A stretch of DNA of 64,000 nt from Terriglobia bacterium (GCA_020073305.1 JAIQFK010000027.1:1-64000); one strand, 5' to 3'. Numbered from the stretch's first letter, positions 1 through 8,998 are shown. Translations and numbers: made by a program. Notes: a model not told the origin generated them from the letters alone.

Positions 1-356
1 CGCTCGCGGCGGAACTGCGGCCCGATGTAGTAAAGCTTTTGCAGTCCCCGCTCCCAGAGCTTGTGTTCGATGTAGGCACGTACGACTCCGGCGGTGTTCT
101 CTGGACGGAGAGTCAGCGACTGACCTTTCTCGCTCTCCGCGCGCGCGCGATCCTCCCAGGTATACATTTCCTTAGCGACGATGTCGGTTTCTTCGCCCAC
201 GCTGCGGGCGAAGAGTTGCGTCTCCTCGAAGATGGGCGTGCGGACTTCGTGGAAGTTGTAGGCGCGGAAGACGTCGCGGACAGCGGCTTCGACGAAGTTC
301 CACAGCGCCGTTTCCGGCGGGAGTAGGTCGCGCGTTCCTCGGACGGCTTTGATCAT
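1..356 (-). CDS. hisS: Histidine--tRNA ligase, N-terminal part (runs off window)
   Basis: Class II aminoacyl-tRNA synthetase that charges tRNA-His in the cytoplasm. Only the first 118 residues lie in the window; the gene continues leftward past base 1. The minus strand starts at the cat at 354-356 and opens with IKAVRGTRDLLP, the usual HisRS N-terminus. Motif 1 follows around PIFEETQLFARSVGEETD (residues 41-58). The motif 2 region reads LRPENTAGVVRAY (83-95) and GPQFRRE (112-118), which binds ATP and the acceptor stem. The match to the family is very close. The next gene in the same direction is a gamma carbonic anhydrase about 80 bases upstream. Confidence 0.95.
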   Translation of the reverse strand, partial: MIKAVRGTRDLLPPETALWNFVEAAVRDVFRAYNFHEVRTPIFEETQLFARSVGEETDIVAKEMYTWEDRARAESEKGQSLTLRPENTAGVVRAYIEHKLWERGLQKLYYIGPQFRRE

Positions 357-436
357 TGGCTTTTGGCTTCTAGCTTCTAGCTTAAACCTTGGCGACAGGT
401 TCTTCGCTCACGACGGGACTTCTCGGATGCTGGTGA

Positions 437-955
437 TCAACGCTCCCGCAAGTACGACTCTTTGTATCCCAAATAATTATGAGCGTAGCGCAGGATGCTC
501 TCTTGATCTCTTTGTTCCAGTTTGCGGCGGAACTTTCCGGGCGAGCCTATCCAGAGTGAACCGGGCTCGACAATCGTCTTCTCGGCGATCAGGGTGCCGG
601 CGGCGATGATGGAGCCTGCGCCGATGCGGGCGCCATTCAAGATGATCGAGCCCATCCCAATTAAACAGCGGTCTTCGATCACGCAGCCATGCAGCGTCAC
701 GGAATGGCCGACCGTGACGTATTCGCCGAGGAAGACTCCGTATTGCTCCTTCATGCCGTGAAGCACGCTGCAGTCCTGCACATTCGAGTGCGCGCCCACG
801 CGGATGGAGTGCACGTCGCCGCGGAGCACGGCATTCATCCAGACGCTGGCGTGTTCGCCGAGAACCACGTCGCCGATGATCTGTGCCGAATCGTCCACGT
901 AACACGAAGCCGGAATGGTCGGGGTGATGCCTTTATAGGATCGGATCATCTTCAT
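437..955 (-). CDS. Gamma carbonic anhydrase family protein (left-handed beta-helix)
   Basis: A 172-residue hexapeptide-repeat protein of the YrdA/PaaY/Cam-like family. The family forms trimers of left-handed beta-helices with zinc or iron bound between subunits. The three expected metal-ligand histidines are visible: H66 (SVLHG), H84 (VGHS) and H89 (TLHG). Repeats of the [LIV]-G-x-x-x type run through residues 20-140, and a C-terminal helix follows. Many members lack measurable carbonic anhydrase activity and some act as acyl-thioesterases, so the reaction is not certain. An alternative start is the Met two codons downstream. The start overlaps the end of the upstream small membrane protein gene by 23 bases, so the two are probably co-transcribed. 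Confidence 0.9.
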   Translation of the reverse strand: MKMIRSYKGITPTIPASCYVDDSAQIIGDVVLGEHASVWMNAVLRGDVHSIRVGAHSNVQDCSVLHGMKEQYGVFLGEYVTVGHSVTLHGCVIEDRCLIGMGSIILNGARIGAGSIIAAGTLIAEKTIVEPGSLWIGSPGKFRRKLEQRDQESILRYAHNYLGYKESYLRER

Positions 956-1175
956 ATTGTGGTCCAGACTTCCGCGGCACGTCGATACCGTAAGCCCGCT
1001 CGCTGCCCTTAGTTACCGCGAACAAGGTCAATAATGTACCTGGGAAGCCGAAAACAAAGGTCAGCACCCTCCAGAATGTGCTTCCCCTCGCTTGGGCACG
1101 CATCGCGGTAAAGCTCAGGTTGGCGAAAACCCAAACTGCTGACACGCCGCAATCGGTCCGCGATACCTCCAACAT
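933..1175 (-). CDS. Small membrane protein of unknown function
   Basis: An 80-residue protein. The start was chosen because AGGAGA lies 7 bases before the ATG (cat at 1173-1175); a longer reading frame reaches 1241 but has no such site. It has one or two hydrophobic stretches: residues about 12-24 (VWVFANLSF) and a clearer one near 36-52 (FWRVLTFVFGFPGTLLTLF). A short charged tail ends in DDPIL. I do not recognise a family. It overlaps the following gamma carbonic anhydrase gene by 23 bases, which argues that it is translated. Confidence 0.55.
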   Translation of the reverse strand: MLEVSRTDCGVSAVWVFANLSFTAMRAQARGSTFWRVLTFVFGFPGTLLTLFAVTKGSERAYGIDVPRKSGPQYEDDPIL

Positions 1176-1347
1176 GTTGTTCTCTCCTGACATGACGTCA
1201 CATAGATCGGGCGTCCAATAGGAAGAAATTAAACATAACACGGGCGTGGGCTGAGGCGCAGGAGACGCCGACCATTCAAGTCGGCTCGGAGTAAAGGTTC
1301 TGCGGAAGACTCGATTGCATTACCTCATCGGCTAGAGCCTTCTCTGA

Positions 1348-3435
1348 TTGGATAGCACCCACCGCAGCGCGAAGCGCTACGCCACCCCAAAGCGCTGGTC
1401 AACCAAAGGCGCTGCGGAGCTTTACTCCGCCGGGACGGGCGGGACACCCGTCCTCCACGAATCTGTGCTTAGTTCTCCGTCACCTGGGGAACTTTCGGCG
1501 GCTCGGGCGCGCGAGGTGCTCTGGGTGCCTTGGGAGGCGTCGGCGTCTTTGGTCCTTCAGACTCTTCTGCCATTGACGCGGCAGGCCTTTCCCATGTGGG
1601 CCGATCTGTGGATGCCGCTTTCGCTGCTCGAACCGGGCCTTGAAAACGCGCGGCGGTTTCATCCGCTCGAAGTGATTGCACGCCTCCGCCGCGATGTCAG
1701 CCAGGAGCGGGGGCAAGCCGAGATGCAGGCCATCGCTCAGCGGCTCGCGCAAGCGCATCCCGCCACCAACCGGACCGTGGGAGCGGCCGTGGTCCAGTTG
1801 GCCGAACAGGTTTCGGGCAGCGTGCGGCCGGCATTGCTGGTGGTCTGGACGGCCGTCGGATTGATTCTGCTGATCGCGTGCGTGAATGTCTCGCACCTGC
1901 TGCTGGCGCGCGGCGCGGCTCGCCAGCGGGCCGCGGCCATTCGCGCTGCACTGGGCGCAGGGCGGGCGCAACTGATCCGCCTGTTTCTGACCGAGGGCCT
2001 GGTGATCGCCATCTTCGGTGGTGCGCTGGGCCTGGTGATGGCGCTCTACCTGACGCCAGTGCTCACGTCGCTGGCCGCGCAAGAAATCCCGCGGCTGGCG
2101 GATGTGTCGATCGATCGCGGCATCTTCGGATTCACCTTCGTGATCGCTTCGCTGTGCGGCATTTTTTTTGGGCTTCCCGCTGCCATTCAGGGCGCGCACG
2201 CGAATCTGAACGAAGTTCTCAAACAGACGAGCGCGGTCTCGGCGGGTCCGCGGCACGTTCGAATTGGCGCCGTGCTGGTGCTGGCTGAAATCGCGCTATC
2301 GCTCGCCGTTCTGATCGGCGCGGGTCTGCTGGTCAGAAGCTTCGCCGCGCTGCTCGAAGTCGATCCCGGATTCCGCGCGCGGAATGCTCTGACCGTGCAG
2401 GTTCATCTTCCAGTCACCAATTACGACTGGGAACAGGCCGGAAAATTCTTTCACGAGGCGCTGTTTCCCCGCATCCGTCGGTTGCCCGGCGTGCTTGAAG
2501 TCGCGGCCGCGAACACCGCGCCCATGAGGATCGACCGCACCGAGCACAGCCGCTTTGCGACGCGCTTTGGCATAGTGGGGCGCACGCTTCGGCCGGGCCG
2601 GTTTCCGACGGCGCAGACTCGATGGGTGAGTCCCGATTATTTCACCACCCTGGGGATCCCGCTCAAACGTGGCCGGCTTCTGACGGAAAGCGATCACAAC
2701 AAGCCCGTGACGCTGGTCAGCGAGTCGCTCGCCCGGCGCTTTTTCCCGGGACAGGATGCCGTCGGCCAGCACATTCTTATGGACGTGACGACACCCAAAC
2801 CATATGCCCTCGAGATCGTGGGCGTGGTTGGCGATACGCGCGATTTTGCGCTCGACATCGAGCCCGAGCCTACGTGGTACAGCGTGGGTATCTCGCCCAC
2901 TATGGACCTGGTGATTCGCACCGCGCCCAATGCAGGCAACCTGGCTGGAGCGATACGCCGCGCCGCCCGCACGGCCCATCCTGAGCTGGGGGTGGATGAA
3001 ATCGAGACCATGGAACGTGTGGTTGAGGATTCCGAAGCGCAACGGCGGTTCGCACTGTTGCTGGTGAGCGGACTTGCTCTCATCGCGGTGGCGCTGGCAG
3101 GCATCGGCATCTACGGCGTGCTTTCGTATTCAGTTGCGACACGCACGCGCGAGCTGGGTCTGCGAATCGCGTTAGGCGCCGAGCGACGCGACATTCTGCG
3201 ATTGCTGCTGTGGGAGAGCCTGATCACGCTGGCGCCCGGACTCGCCGCTGGATGCGGCATCGCCTTCGCACTGACACGCATCATGGCGTCGCTCTTATAT
3301 AAGGTTGCGCCCACGGATCCGGTCGCCTATGCCGGCGCGGCCCTCTTTCTGACTACGATCACCCTTCTGGCAGCGTATCTTCCGGCGCGCCGCGCCACCA
3401 CAATCGATCCCATGGAGTCTCTGCGCGAGCCCTAG
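1348..3435 (+). CDS. ADOP-type ABC transporter permease, N-terminally truncated
   Basis: Inner-membrane permease of the MacB/FtsX type that is expanded in Acidobacteria (ADOP family, usually 800-900 residues). The frame is open for 695 codons, but recognisable homology starts only near base 1590 with ADLWMPL. It then has the end of the first periplasmic domain, an FtsX block with three membrane segments, a second MacB-like periplasmic domain and the C-terminal FtsX block ending in ARRATTIDPMESLREP. The first transmembrane helix and most of the first periplasmic domain are missing. The first 80 codons cross two palindromes and look non-coding. Opposite them, on the minus strand, is what looks like the proline-rich C-terminus of another protein. 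It is probably a remnant left by a rearrangement; whether it makes protein is unknown. No ATPase partner is nearby. Confidence 0.8.
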   Translation: MDSTHRSAKRYATPKRWSTKGAAELYSAGTGGTPVLHESVLSSPSPGELSAARAREVLWVPWEASASLVLQTLLPLTRQAFPMWADLWMPLSLLEPGLENARRFHPLEVIARLRRDVSQERGQAEMQAIAQRLAQAHPATNRTVGAAVVQLAEQVSGSVRPALLVVWTAVGLILLIACVNVSHLLLARGAARQRAAAIRAALGAGRAQLIRLFLTEGLVIAIFGGALGLVMALYLTPVLTSLAAQEIPRLADVSIDRGIFGFTFVIASLCGIFFGLPAAIQGAHANLNEVLKQTSAVSAGPRHVRIGAVLVLAEIALSLAVLIGAGLLVRSFAALLEVDPGFRARNALTVQVHLPVTNYDWEQAGKFFHEALFPRIRRLPGVLEVAAANTAPMRIDRTEHSRFATRFGIVGRTLRPGRFPTAQTRWVSPDYFTTLGIPLKRGRLLTESDHNKPVTLVSESLARRFFPGQDAVGQHILMDVTTPKPYALEIVGVVGDTRDFALDIEPEPTWYSVGISPTMDLVIRTAPNAGNLAGAIRRAARTAHPELGVDEIETMERVVEDSEAQRRFALLLVSGLALIAVALAGIGIYGVLSYSVATRTRELGLRIALGAERRDILRLLLWESLITLAPGLAAGCGIAFALTRIMASLLYKVAPTDPVAYAGAALFLTTITLLAAYLPARRATTIDPMESLREP
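1414..1453. repeat. Paired perfect inverted repeats in non-coding DNA
   Basis: Two hairpins sit back to back. GCGGAG at 1414-1419 pairs with CTCCGC at 1425-1430, and GGACGGG at 1433-1439 pairs with CCCGTCC at 1447-1453. Such composite palindromes are typical of interspersed intergenic repeats rather than of protein coding. They lie inside the open frame that leads into the ADOP permease, which argues that the first part of that frame is not protein-coding. Confidence 0.6.
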
Positions 3436-3567
3436 ACCGCTGTCCGCCTGTGGGATTCGGCTTTGCGGAACTGAACGAATCCCGGCGGAGTGTGAACTCT
3501 GTAGTTGAGCTTTTTCAATAGCTTACAGTCTTCGAGCCGATGGCAGGGCGCGTGCGTAATCACTGGC

Positions 3568-4698
3568 ATGACCAGCGCACCGCGAACCTTGATCGCCGAC
3601 GATCAGCCCGACGTGCTGGAAGCTCTTCGGCTGCTGTTGAAAAGCGAGGGGTATCAGATTGAGGCGGTCAATTCTCCGACCGCGGTCCTGGACAAACTGA
3701 AAACCCAGCCTTACGACCTGCTGCTGATGGATCTGAATTACACGCGTGACACGACATCCGGCCAGGAAGGGTTGGATCTGCTCGCGCGCATCCAGGACAT
3801 CGACAATACTTTGCCGGTAGTGGCGATGACGGCGTGGGGTTCGGTGGAACTCGCGGTCGAAGCCATGCAGCACGGCGTGCGCGATTTCGTGCTGAAACCG
3901 TGGGAGAATTCGCGCCTGCTGCGGACGCTGCGCGAGCAGATTGAAAAGGGGCGGCGCAAGCGCGAGAACCTGCGCAAGGAAAGAGAAGAGTTGGAAGACG
4001 CGCGCTCCGTGGGCCAGGCGCTGCTTCCCAAGAGCATTCCGGAAATCCCCGGTCTCGAGATTGCCACCACTACGGAGGCGGTGCGCACCCTGAGCGGCGA
4101 TTACTTCGATGTGCTGAACCTCGGGGAGAACAAGCTGGCCATCTCGATCGCGGACGTGATCGGCAAGGGCGTGCCGGCAGCCTTACTGATGTCCAACGTG
4201 CAGGCATCGGTGCGCGCGCTCGCGGAAGAATCGCCGGAACCCGGCGCGCTGACCCGCAAGCTGAATCGCAGCGTGTGCCGCAACACCACGCCGGGCAAGT
4301 TCGTGACGTTCTGCTACTGCGCGGTGGACGTTGGGGCGCGCAAGCTCACCTACACGAACGCGGGACACTGTGCACCGCTTCTGGTGCGCGCGAACGGCGA
4401 CGTCAAACGGCTCGAGGCCGGCGGCGCGGTGCTGGGCGTGTTTCCCGAGTGGCCGTACGAGCAAGGCGAAGTTCTGCTCGCGCCCGGTGACCGGTTACTG
4501 CTGTACACCGACGGCATTACTGAAGCTTCCAACGCGCGCGACGAGGAGTTCGGAGAAGAGAGGCTGGCTCAATTAGCCTCGGCTCTGCGCGACCGCGGCC
4601 CCCAGGAGTTGAAGAATCGCATCCAGCAGGCCATCGCGAGCTTTACCGGCGGCCGCACGCAAGACGACGCGACGCTCGTCATTGTGGCCGTTCTGTAA
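3568..4698 (+). CDS. Response regulator with PP2C-type (RsbU/SpoIIE) phosphatase output
   Basis: A 376-residue cytoplasmic signalling protein. The N-terminal receiver domain (residues 6-125) has the acidic pair D11/D12, phospho-acceptor D55 (LLLMDLN), T88 and K110 (VLKPW). A charged coiled coil (about 125-150) links it to a PP2C/SpoIIE phosphatase domain (about 155-376) with metal-binding GDYFD (177-181), a later DVIGKG and a C-terminal QDDATLVIV. Such proteins usually dephosphorylate an anti-anti-sigma factor in a partner-switching pathway; no kinase or antagonist gene is adjacent, so the target is unknown. The frame is open to 3505, but MTSAPRTLIADDQ gives the usual short lead-in to the receiver domain. 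Confidence 0.9.
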   Translation: MTSAPRTLIADDQPDVLEALRLLLKSEGYQIEAVNSPTAVLDKLKTQPYDLLLMDLNYTRDTTSGQEGLDLLARIQDIDNTLPVVAMTAWGSVELAVEAMQHGVRDFVLKPWENSRLLRTLREQIEKGRRKRENLRKEREELEDARSVGQALLPKSIPEIPGLEIATTTEAVRTLSGDYFDVLNLGENKLAISIADVIGKGVPAALLMSNVQASVRALAEESPEPGALTRKLNRSVCRNTTPGKFVTFCYCAVDVGARKLTYTNAGHCAPLLVRANGDVKRLEAGGAVLGVFPEWPYEQGEVLLAPGDRLLLYTDGITEASNARDEEFGEERLAQLASALRDRGPQELKNRIQQAIASFTGGRTQDDATLVIVAVL

Positions 4699-4768
4699 CG
4701 CCAGCTGCTGATTCCTCCCTCGACCGTCTTTTTTCGCATGCTGCTCCAGGGCGGTTCCACATGTTTTA

Positions 4769-5641
4769 ATGTATCTACACGTGAACATCACAGTGACGGG
4801 CGCGACAGGCTTCATCGGGCGGCACCTGGTGGAATCGCTGGCGCGTGAACGGCATTCCGTTCGCGCGTTGAGCCGAGCCGCATGGGATGTCCTTGCTGGT
4901 GAGCCTCCGCCCGAAAGCCTGACGGGCGTCGACGCGGTGGTACACCTCGCCGGTTCGCCCGTGGCTCAACGCTGGACCCCCTGGGCGAAAAAAGAAATTC
5001 GTGCCAGCCGCGTCAAAGGAACCCATCACCTGGTGACGGCGCTCTCCACCATGAAGCAGCGTCCGATGGTGCTGGTGTGCGCATCGGCAATTGGCATTTA
5101 CGGCGATCGTGGCGATGAAGTGTTGACCGAGGCATCGCCGGTGGCGACTGGTTTTCTCGCCGACGTATGCCGCGAATGGGAAAGCGAGGCCGATCTGGCT
5201 GAATCGCTGGGCGTGCGTGTCGTGAAACTGCGTTTCGGAATCGCTCTTGGACGAAAGGGCGGCGCGCTCGAAAAGATGCTGCCTCCATTTCGCGCCTTTA
5301 TGGGAGGAAGGCTTGGCACGGGCAGCCAGTGGATGTCGTGGATCCACATCGATGACATCGTGGGCTTGATTCGCTACGCCCTGGCCTACCCACTGACCGG
5401 GGTGGTGAACGCCACAGCCCCCAATCCGGTACGCAACAGCGAGTTCACCCGCGAGCTTGGCGCCACGCTCCACCGGCCTGCGATTTTTCCAGTTCCCGCA
5501 GCGGCACTAAAGATCATGCTGGGAGACATGGCTAGCGTCTTGTTGGCCAGCCAGCGGGTATTGCCGAAAGCCGCCGAGACCGGCGGTTACCGGTTCGCGT
5601 ATCCCGAACTGGGTCCGGCGCTACGAAACCTGTCGAACTAA
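4769..5641 (+). CDS. TIGR01777 family epimerase (SDR, YfcH-like)
   Basis: A 290-residue extended short-chain dehydrogenase/reductase of the YfcH/SDR39U1 type. The Rossmann nucleotide-binding motif TGATGFIG is at residues 10-17, VVHLAG lies further on, and a DUF1731-like C-terminus contains VLLASQRVLPKAAE. The enzymatic substrate of this family is not established. A GTG four codons after the ATG at 4769 could also serve as start. It follows the REC-PP2C gene by 70 bases on the same strand and ends 2 bases before the convergent proline-rich gene. Confidence 0.88.
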   Translation: MYLHVNITVTGATGFIGRHLVESLARERHSVRALSRAAWDVLAGEPPPESLTGVDAVVHLAGSPVAQRWTPWAKKEIRASRVKGTHHLVTALSTMKQRPMVLVCASAIGIYGDRGDEVLTEASPVATGFLADVCREWESEADLAESLGVRVVKLRFGIALGRKGGALEKMLPPFRAFMGGRLGTGSQWMSWIHIDDIVGLIRYALAYPLTGVVNATAPNPVRNSEFTRELGATLHRPAIFPVPAAALKIMLGDMASVLLASQRVLPKAAETGGYRFAYPELGPALRNLSN

Positions 5642-5642
5642 C

Positions 5643-7466
5643 TTAGCTCTTCAGCGCGAAGAAGATCACCAGGAACAACGCAACTACGAACAAGGCGCCC
5701 AGGATGATGTAGAGGGTGATGTTCGAAGATCCCGGCCGGGATGTGGGCACGTGCGAGGCCGGAAGGTTCAAGGGAGTAGACGGTGGTGCAGGCATGGTGG
5801 GCGCGTGTGGCGGCATGGACGGCGGCTGCATGGGAATTCCGTACATGGGCGGCGCCATGGGCGCGGCGGGCCGTCCTGCAGCGCCCATGGGGGGAAACGC
5901 AACGTTGGGCTGCGCCGGTACGCCGGATACCGGTGGAACCATCGGAGTCGCAGGTGGCGCGGGCATTCCGTACACGCGGGGTTGCGCCGGCGGCGCTGAT
6001 CCAACCGGAGGCTGCGAGGGAGAAGAAAACATCCGCGTGTATTCACCGGGCCCCTGTTGCACTGGCGCGGGAGGAGCGGGCGGTGGAGGGGTTGGGCTCG
6101 ACCCGGGGGGCGCAGCTGGTGAGCTGAACAGCCTCGTGTACTCGCCGGGACCGGACAGCGGCGCCAGCGGCGGCGTTTGCGCGGGCGGAACGACGGGCCT
6201 CGCTTCGGAAAATACGTTGGTCGCGCCTCCGGGCAGCACGGGCTGTGGCGGCGCCACGGGCTGCTGCAACGGCGGCGTTTGGCCGGGCCCCCCGCGAGAA
6301 CCGAACAAACGCGTGAATGCGCCGGGATCCTGTTGCGCGGGTGCTGGCGTGGGCGGTGGCCCTGCAGCGGGCGGCCGGTTGAGAAGCTCGCCGCCGGGTC
6401 GCGATTCCGGGAACGGAGATTGAAAAAATTTCGTGAATTCGCCGCCACCCGCTGGTGGAGCGGGCGGCTCAGCGGACAGCGGCACAGCGGGCGCGGATGC
6501 TGGTGGTGCCGGAGGCGACTGAAACATTCTGGTAAATGCGCCAGGCTCTGAAGGCGGCGTCGCGGGTCCAGGCGGCGGTCCGGCTTTGACGGTTTCCGCC
6601 GGCGGAGCACTTTGTGCCGGCGATCGAAACATCCGCGTAAATTCGCCAGGCTGCTGCTGCGATTGCGGCGGGGGAGCGGGAGCCCGCGGAGGAGCGCTGG
6701 GCTTCGCGGGCGGCACTATCGACGCCGGTGTTGCGGGTGATTGGAACGATCGCGTGAATTCGCCCGGCTGCTGCTGCGACTGCGGCAGGGGAGCAGGAGC
6801 CTGCGGAGGAGCGCTGGGCTTCGCGGGCGGCACTATCGACGCCGGTGTTGCCGGCGATCGAAACATCCGCGTGAATTCGCCCGGCTGCTGCTGCGACTGC
6901 GGCAGGGGAGCGGGAGCCTGCGGAGGAGCGCTGAGCTTCGCGGGCGGCACTATCGACGCCGGTGTTGCGGGTGATTGGAACGATCGCGTGAATTCGCCCG
7001 GCTGCTGCTGCGGCTGGGGCGGAGGAGTTGAAGCCTGCGGAGGAGTGCTGGGCTTTGCGGGCGGCACTATCGACGCCGGTGTTGCGGGTGATTGGAACGA
7101 TCGCGTGAACTCGCCCGGCTGCTGCTGCGGCTGGGGCGGAGGAGTTGAAGCCTGCGGAGGAGTGCTGGGCTTTGCGGGCGGCAGTGTCGACGCAGGTGTT
7201 GGGGGTAATTGAAACGAGCGCGTAAATTCGCCAGGCTGCTGCTGCGAGGGCGGCACATTCGAAACCGGTAGAGCAGGCGGCTGGAACCGGTGAGCCAAAT
7301 CGTCTTCACCGGGCTCCTTCGCTTCGGGTGTCGAAGGCGCAGGCTTGATCAGCGGGAGGGTCGCGACCTCGGCTTGCTCCGGCTTGGGTTCCGGAACTCT
7401 CCAGCGCCCCGCTTTTTCGAACTTCTCGCGCTCCTGTCGGTCAGGGTGCTCGTCTTCAGGGTTCAT
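5643..7466 (-). CDS. Tail-anchored proline-rich protein with EFTRxF repeats, next to T6SS genes
   Basis: A 607-residue low-complexity protein. The N-terminal 60 residues are charged. About 500 residues rich in Pro, Ala and Gln then carry eleven copies of a short motif (E/A)(F/Y)T(R/K)xF, most often within PGEFTRSFQSP or PGEFTRMFRSP. Six near-identical copies with a spacing of about 35-40 residues lie in the N-terminal half, and five more diverged copies follow. The last 25 residues form one hydrophobic helix (YIILGALFVVALFLVIFF) with a short basic end, so the protein should be tail-anchored with its repeats in the cytoplasm. It is divergent from tssK across 160 bases. No catalytic domain is seen. 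The repeat motif could be a phosphorylation or docking site; this is inference. Confidence 0.8.
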   Translation of the reverse strand: MNPEDEHPDRQEREKFEKAGRWRVPEPKPEQAEVATLPLIKPAPSTPEAKEPGEDDLAHRFQPPALPVSNVPPSQQQPGEFTRSFQLPPTPASTLPPAKPSTPPQASTPPPQPQQQPGEFTRSFQSPATPASIVPPAKPSTPPQASTPPPQPQQQPGEFTRSFQSPATPASIVPPAKLSAPPQAPAPLPQSQQQPGEFTRMFRSPATPASIVPPAKPSAPPQAPAPLPQSQQQPGEFTRSFQSPATPASIVPPAKPSAPPRAPAPPPQSQQQPGEFTRMFRSPAQSAPPAETVKAGPPPGPATPPSEPGAFTRMFQSPPAPPASAPAVPLSAEPPAPPAGGGEFTKFFQSPFPESRPGGELLNRPPAAGPPPTPAPAQQDPGAFTRLFGSRGGPGQTPPLQQPVAPPQPVLPGGATNVFSEARPVVPPAQTPPLAPLSGPGEYTRLFSSPAAPPGSSPTPPPPAPPAPVQQGPGEYTRMFSSPSQPPVGSAPPAQPRVYGMPAPPATPMVPPVSGVPAQPNVAFPPMGAAGRPAAPMAPPMYGIPMQPPSMPPHAPTMPAPPSTPLNLPASHVPTSRPGSSNITLYIILGALFVVALFLVIFFALKS

Positions 7467-7626
7467 AAACAGAGCCCGTAATTCATGATGTCATCCCGCC
7501 GAGCGGCTTGTCCAACAAACTGGCGGAATGCGCCGGATTACTGTCACTTGATCAATGCCGGAGCAACCTGGAAATCGCGCTGCTCAGGACTGAAAGGAAC
7601 AGCAGTCTATGCTACATTAGCGACTT

Positions 7627-8979
7627 GTGAAGTTTCTGTCGAGGGTCGTGTGGTCGGAGGGAATGCACCTGGGGCCACACCACTTTCAGGCGCAGAGCCG
7701 GTATTTCGAAGATTCCATTCAATTTGCTACCTCCTCGCTTTGGTTCGAGCCCTTCGGTCTGGTGGGCCTGGAGTTAGACGCCGAAGCTCTTGGGAACGGC
7801 ACGGTTTCCATCGTGAACGCGCGGGGAATTTTTCCAGACGGGTTGCCGTTCCACATGCCCGAATGCGACCCGCTGCCGGGGCCTCGCAACATTGCTGAAT
7901 TGTTCCCCCCGACTCGCGACACCCTCACCGTGCTGATGGCCATTGCGCCGATGCAGGCGGATGGCCTGAACTACGCGCTTTCAGAAGGCGAGGCCAATGG
8001 TGCGCGCTTCATCGCCGAAACGCGCGTATTCCACGATGAGAACACAGGGCGCGACGAGAAGCCGGTGCGGTTGGGACGCAAGAATTTCAAGCTGCTGCTG
8101 GACACCGAGCCTGTCGAAGGTCTACTGACCATGCCGGTGGCCCGCATCATGCGGGATGGCCACGGGCATTTTGTCCCCGATCCGCGCTTCGTGCCTCCGG
8201 TGCTGCAGATCAGCGCGAGCGAACCCTTGATGACGATGCTGCGCCGGCTGATTGAAATATTAGAAGACAAAAGCGCTTCCATCACGGGCATGCGGAAGAC
8301 CCAGGGAAAGACGCTGGCCGAGTTTTCCACGCGCGAAATCGCGAATTTCTGGCTGCTGCACGCCGTGAACTCCAGCCTCGCGCCGTTGCGGCACCTGTTT
8401 TTCTCCAAGCGCGGCCACCCCGAAGAGCTTTACGTGGAGCTCGCCCGGTTGGGGGGCGCGCTGTGCACCTTTGCGCTCGATTCGCATCCCCGCGCCCTGC
8501 CGCTTTACGATCATCAGCACCTGGACGATTGCTTTGAGGGCCTGGACCTGCACATTCGCACCCATCTGGAGACCATTGTCCCTACCAACTGCCTGTCGAT
8601 TCCATTGAAACGCACGCGCGACTATTTCTGGGAGGGCCCCATCACCGACCAGCGCGTGCTCGGCCGTTCGCGATGGGTGTTTGCGCTGCACTCCCGCGCG
8701 GGCGAGGCGGAGGTGATTGCGCGGGCGCCACAACTCGTCAAGATCTGCTCCTCGCAATTCGTCGGCGAGCTGGTGAAACGCGCGCTGCCGGGCATGGCGC
8801 TCACGCATTTGCCCGTGCCGCCGGCGGCGATTTCCGCGCGCGTGGATATGCAGTACTTCGGCGTCAGCAAGGCCGGTCCGTGCTGGGACCACGTCAACCA
8901 GACGCGCCAGGTTGGCGTCTACTGTCCCGGCGAGCTTCCGGATCCGGAACTGGAACTTCTGGTCATATTGGAATCTTAG
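7627..8979 (+). CDS. tssK: Type VI secretion system baseplate subunit TssK
   Basis: A 450-residue protein that links the T6SS baseplate to the TssJLM membrane complex. The N-terminus carries the family signature VVWSEGMHLGPHHFQ (residues 7-21), and the length is as expected. The start is a GTG at 7627, directly followed by the conserved segment. It opens an operon tssK-tssL-tssM-kinase, with tssL only 19 bases downstream. The upstream 160 bases hold the divergent promoters for this operon and the EFTRxF repeat protein. Confidence 0.93.
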   Translation: MKFLSRVVWSEGMHLGPHHFQAQSRYFEDSIQFATSSLWFEPFGLVGLELDAEALGNGTVSIVNARGIFPDGLPFHMPECDPLPGPRNIAELFPPTRDTLTVLMAIAPMQADGLNYALSEGEANGARFIAETRVFHDENTGRDEKPVRLGRKNFKLLLDTEPVEGLLTMPVARIMRDGHGHFVPDPRFVPPVLQISASEPLMTMLRRLIEILEDKSASITGMRKTQGKTLAEFSTREIANFWLLHAVNSSLAPLRHLFFSKRGHPEELYVELARLGGALCTFALDSHPRALPLYDHQHLDDCFEGLDLHIRTHLETIVPTNCLSIPLKRTRDYFWEGPITDQRVLGRSRWVFALHSRAGEAEVIARAPQLVKICSSQFVGELVKRALPGMALTHLPVPPAAISARVDMQYFGVSKAGPCWDHVNQTRQVGVYCPGELPDPELELLVILES

Positions 8980-8998
8980 CCTCGGGGTCTTCGAATCT

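Noticed and set aside
1480..2256. Long minus-strand frame opposite the ADOP permease
   Set aside because: It is the complement of well-recognised permease coding sequence and has no family likeness; only its extreme downstream part (about 1471-1590), read in another frame, looks real.
5716..7212. Glycine- and cysteine-rich open frame on the plus strand
   Set aside because: It is the mirror of the proline-rich repeat gene on the minus strand, which has a membrane anchor, a proper end and repeat logic.
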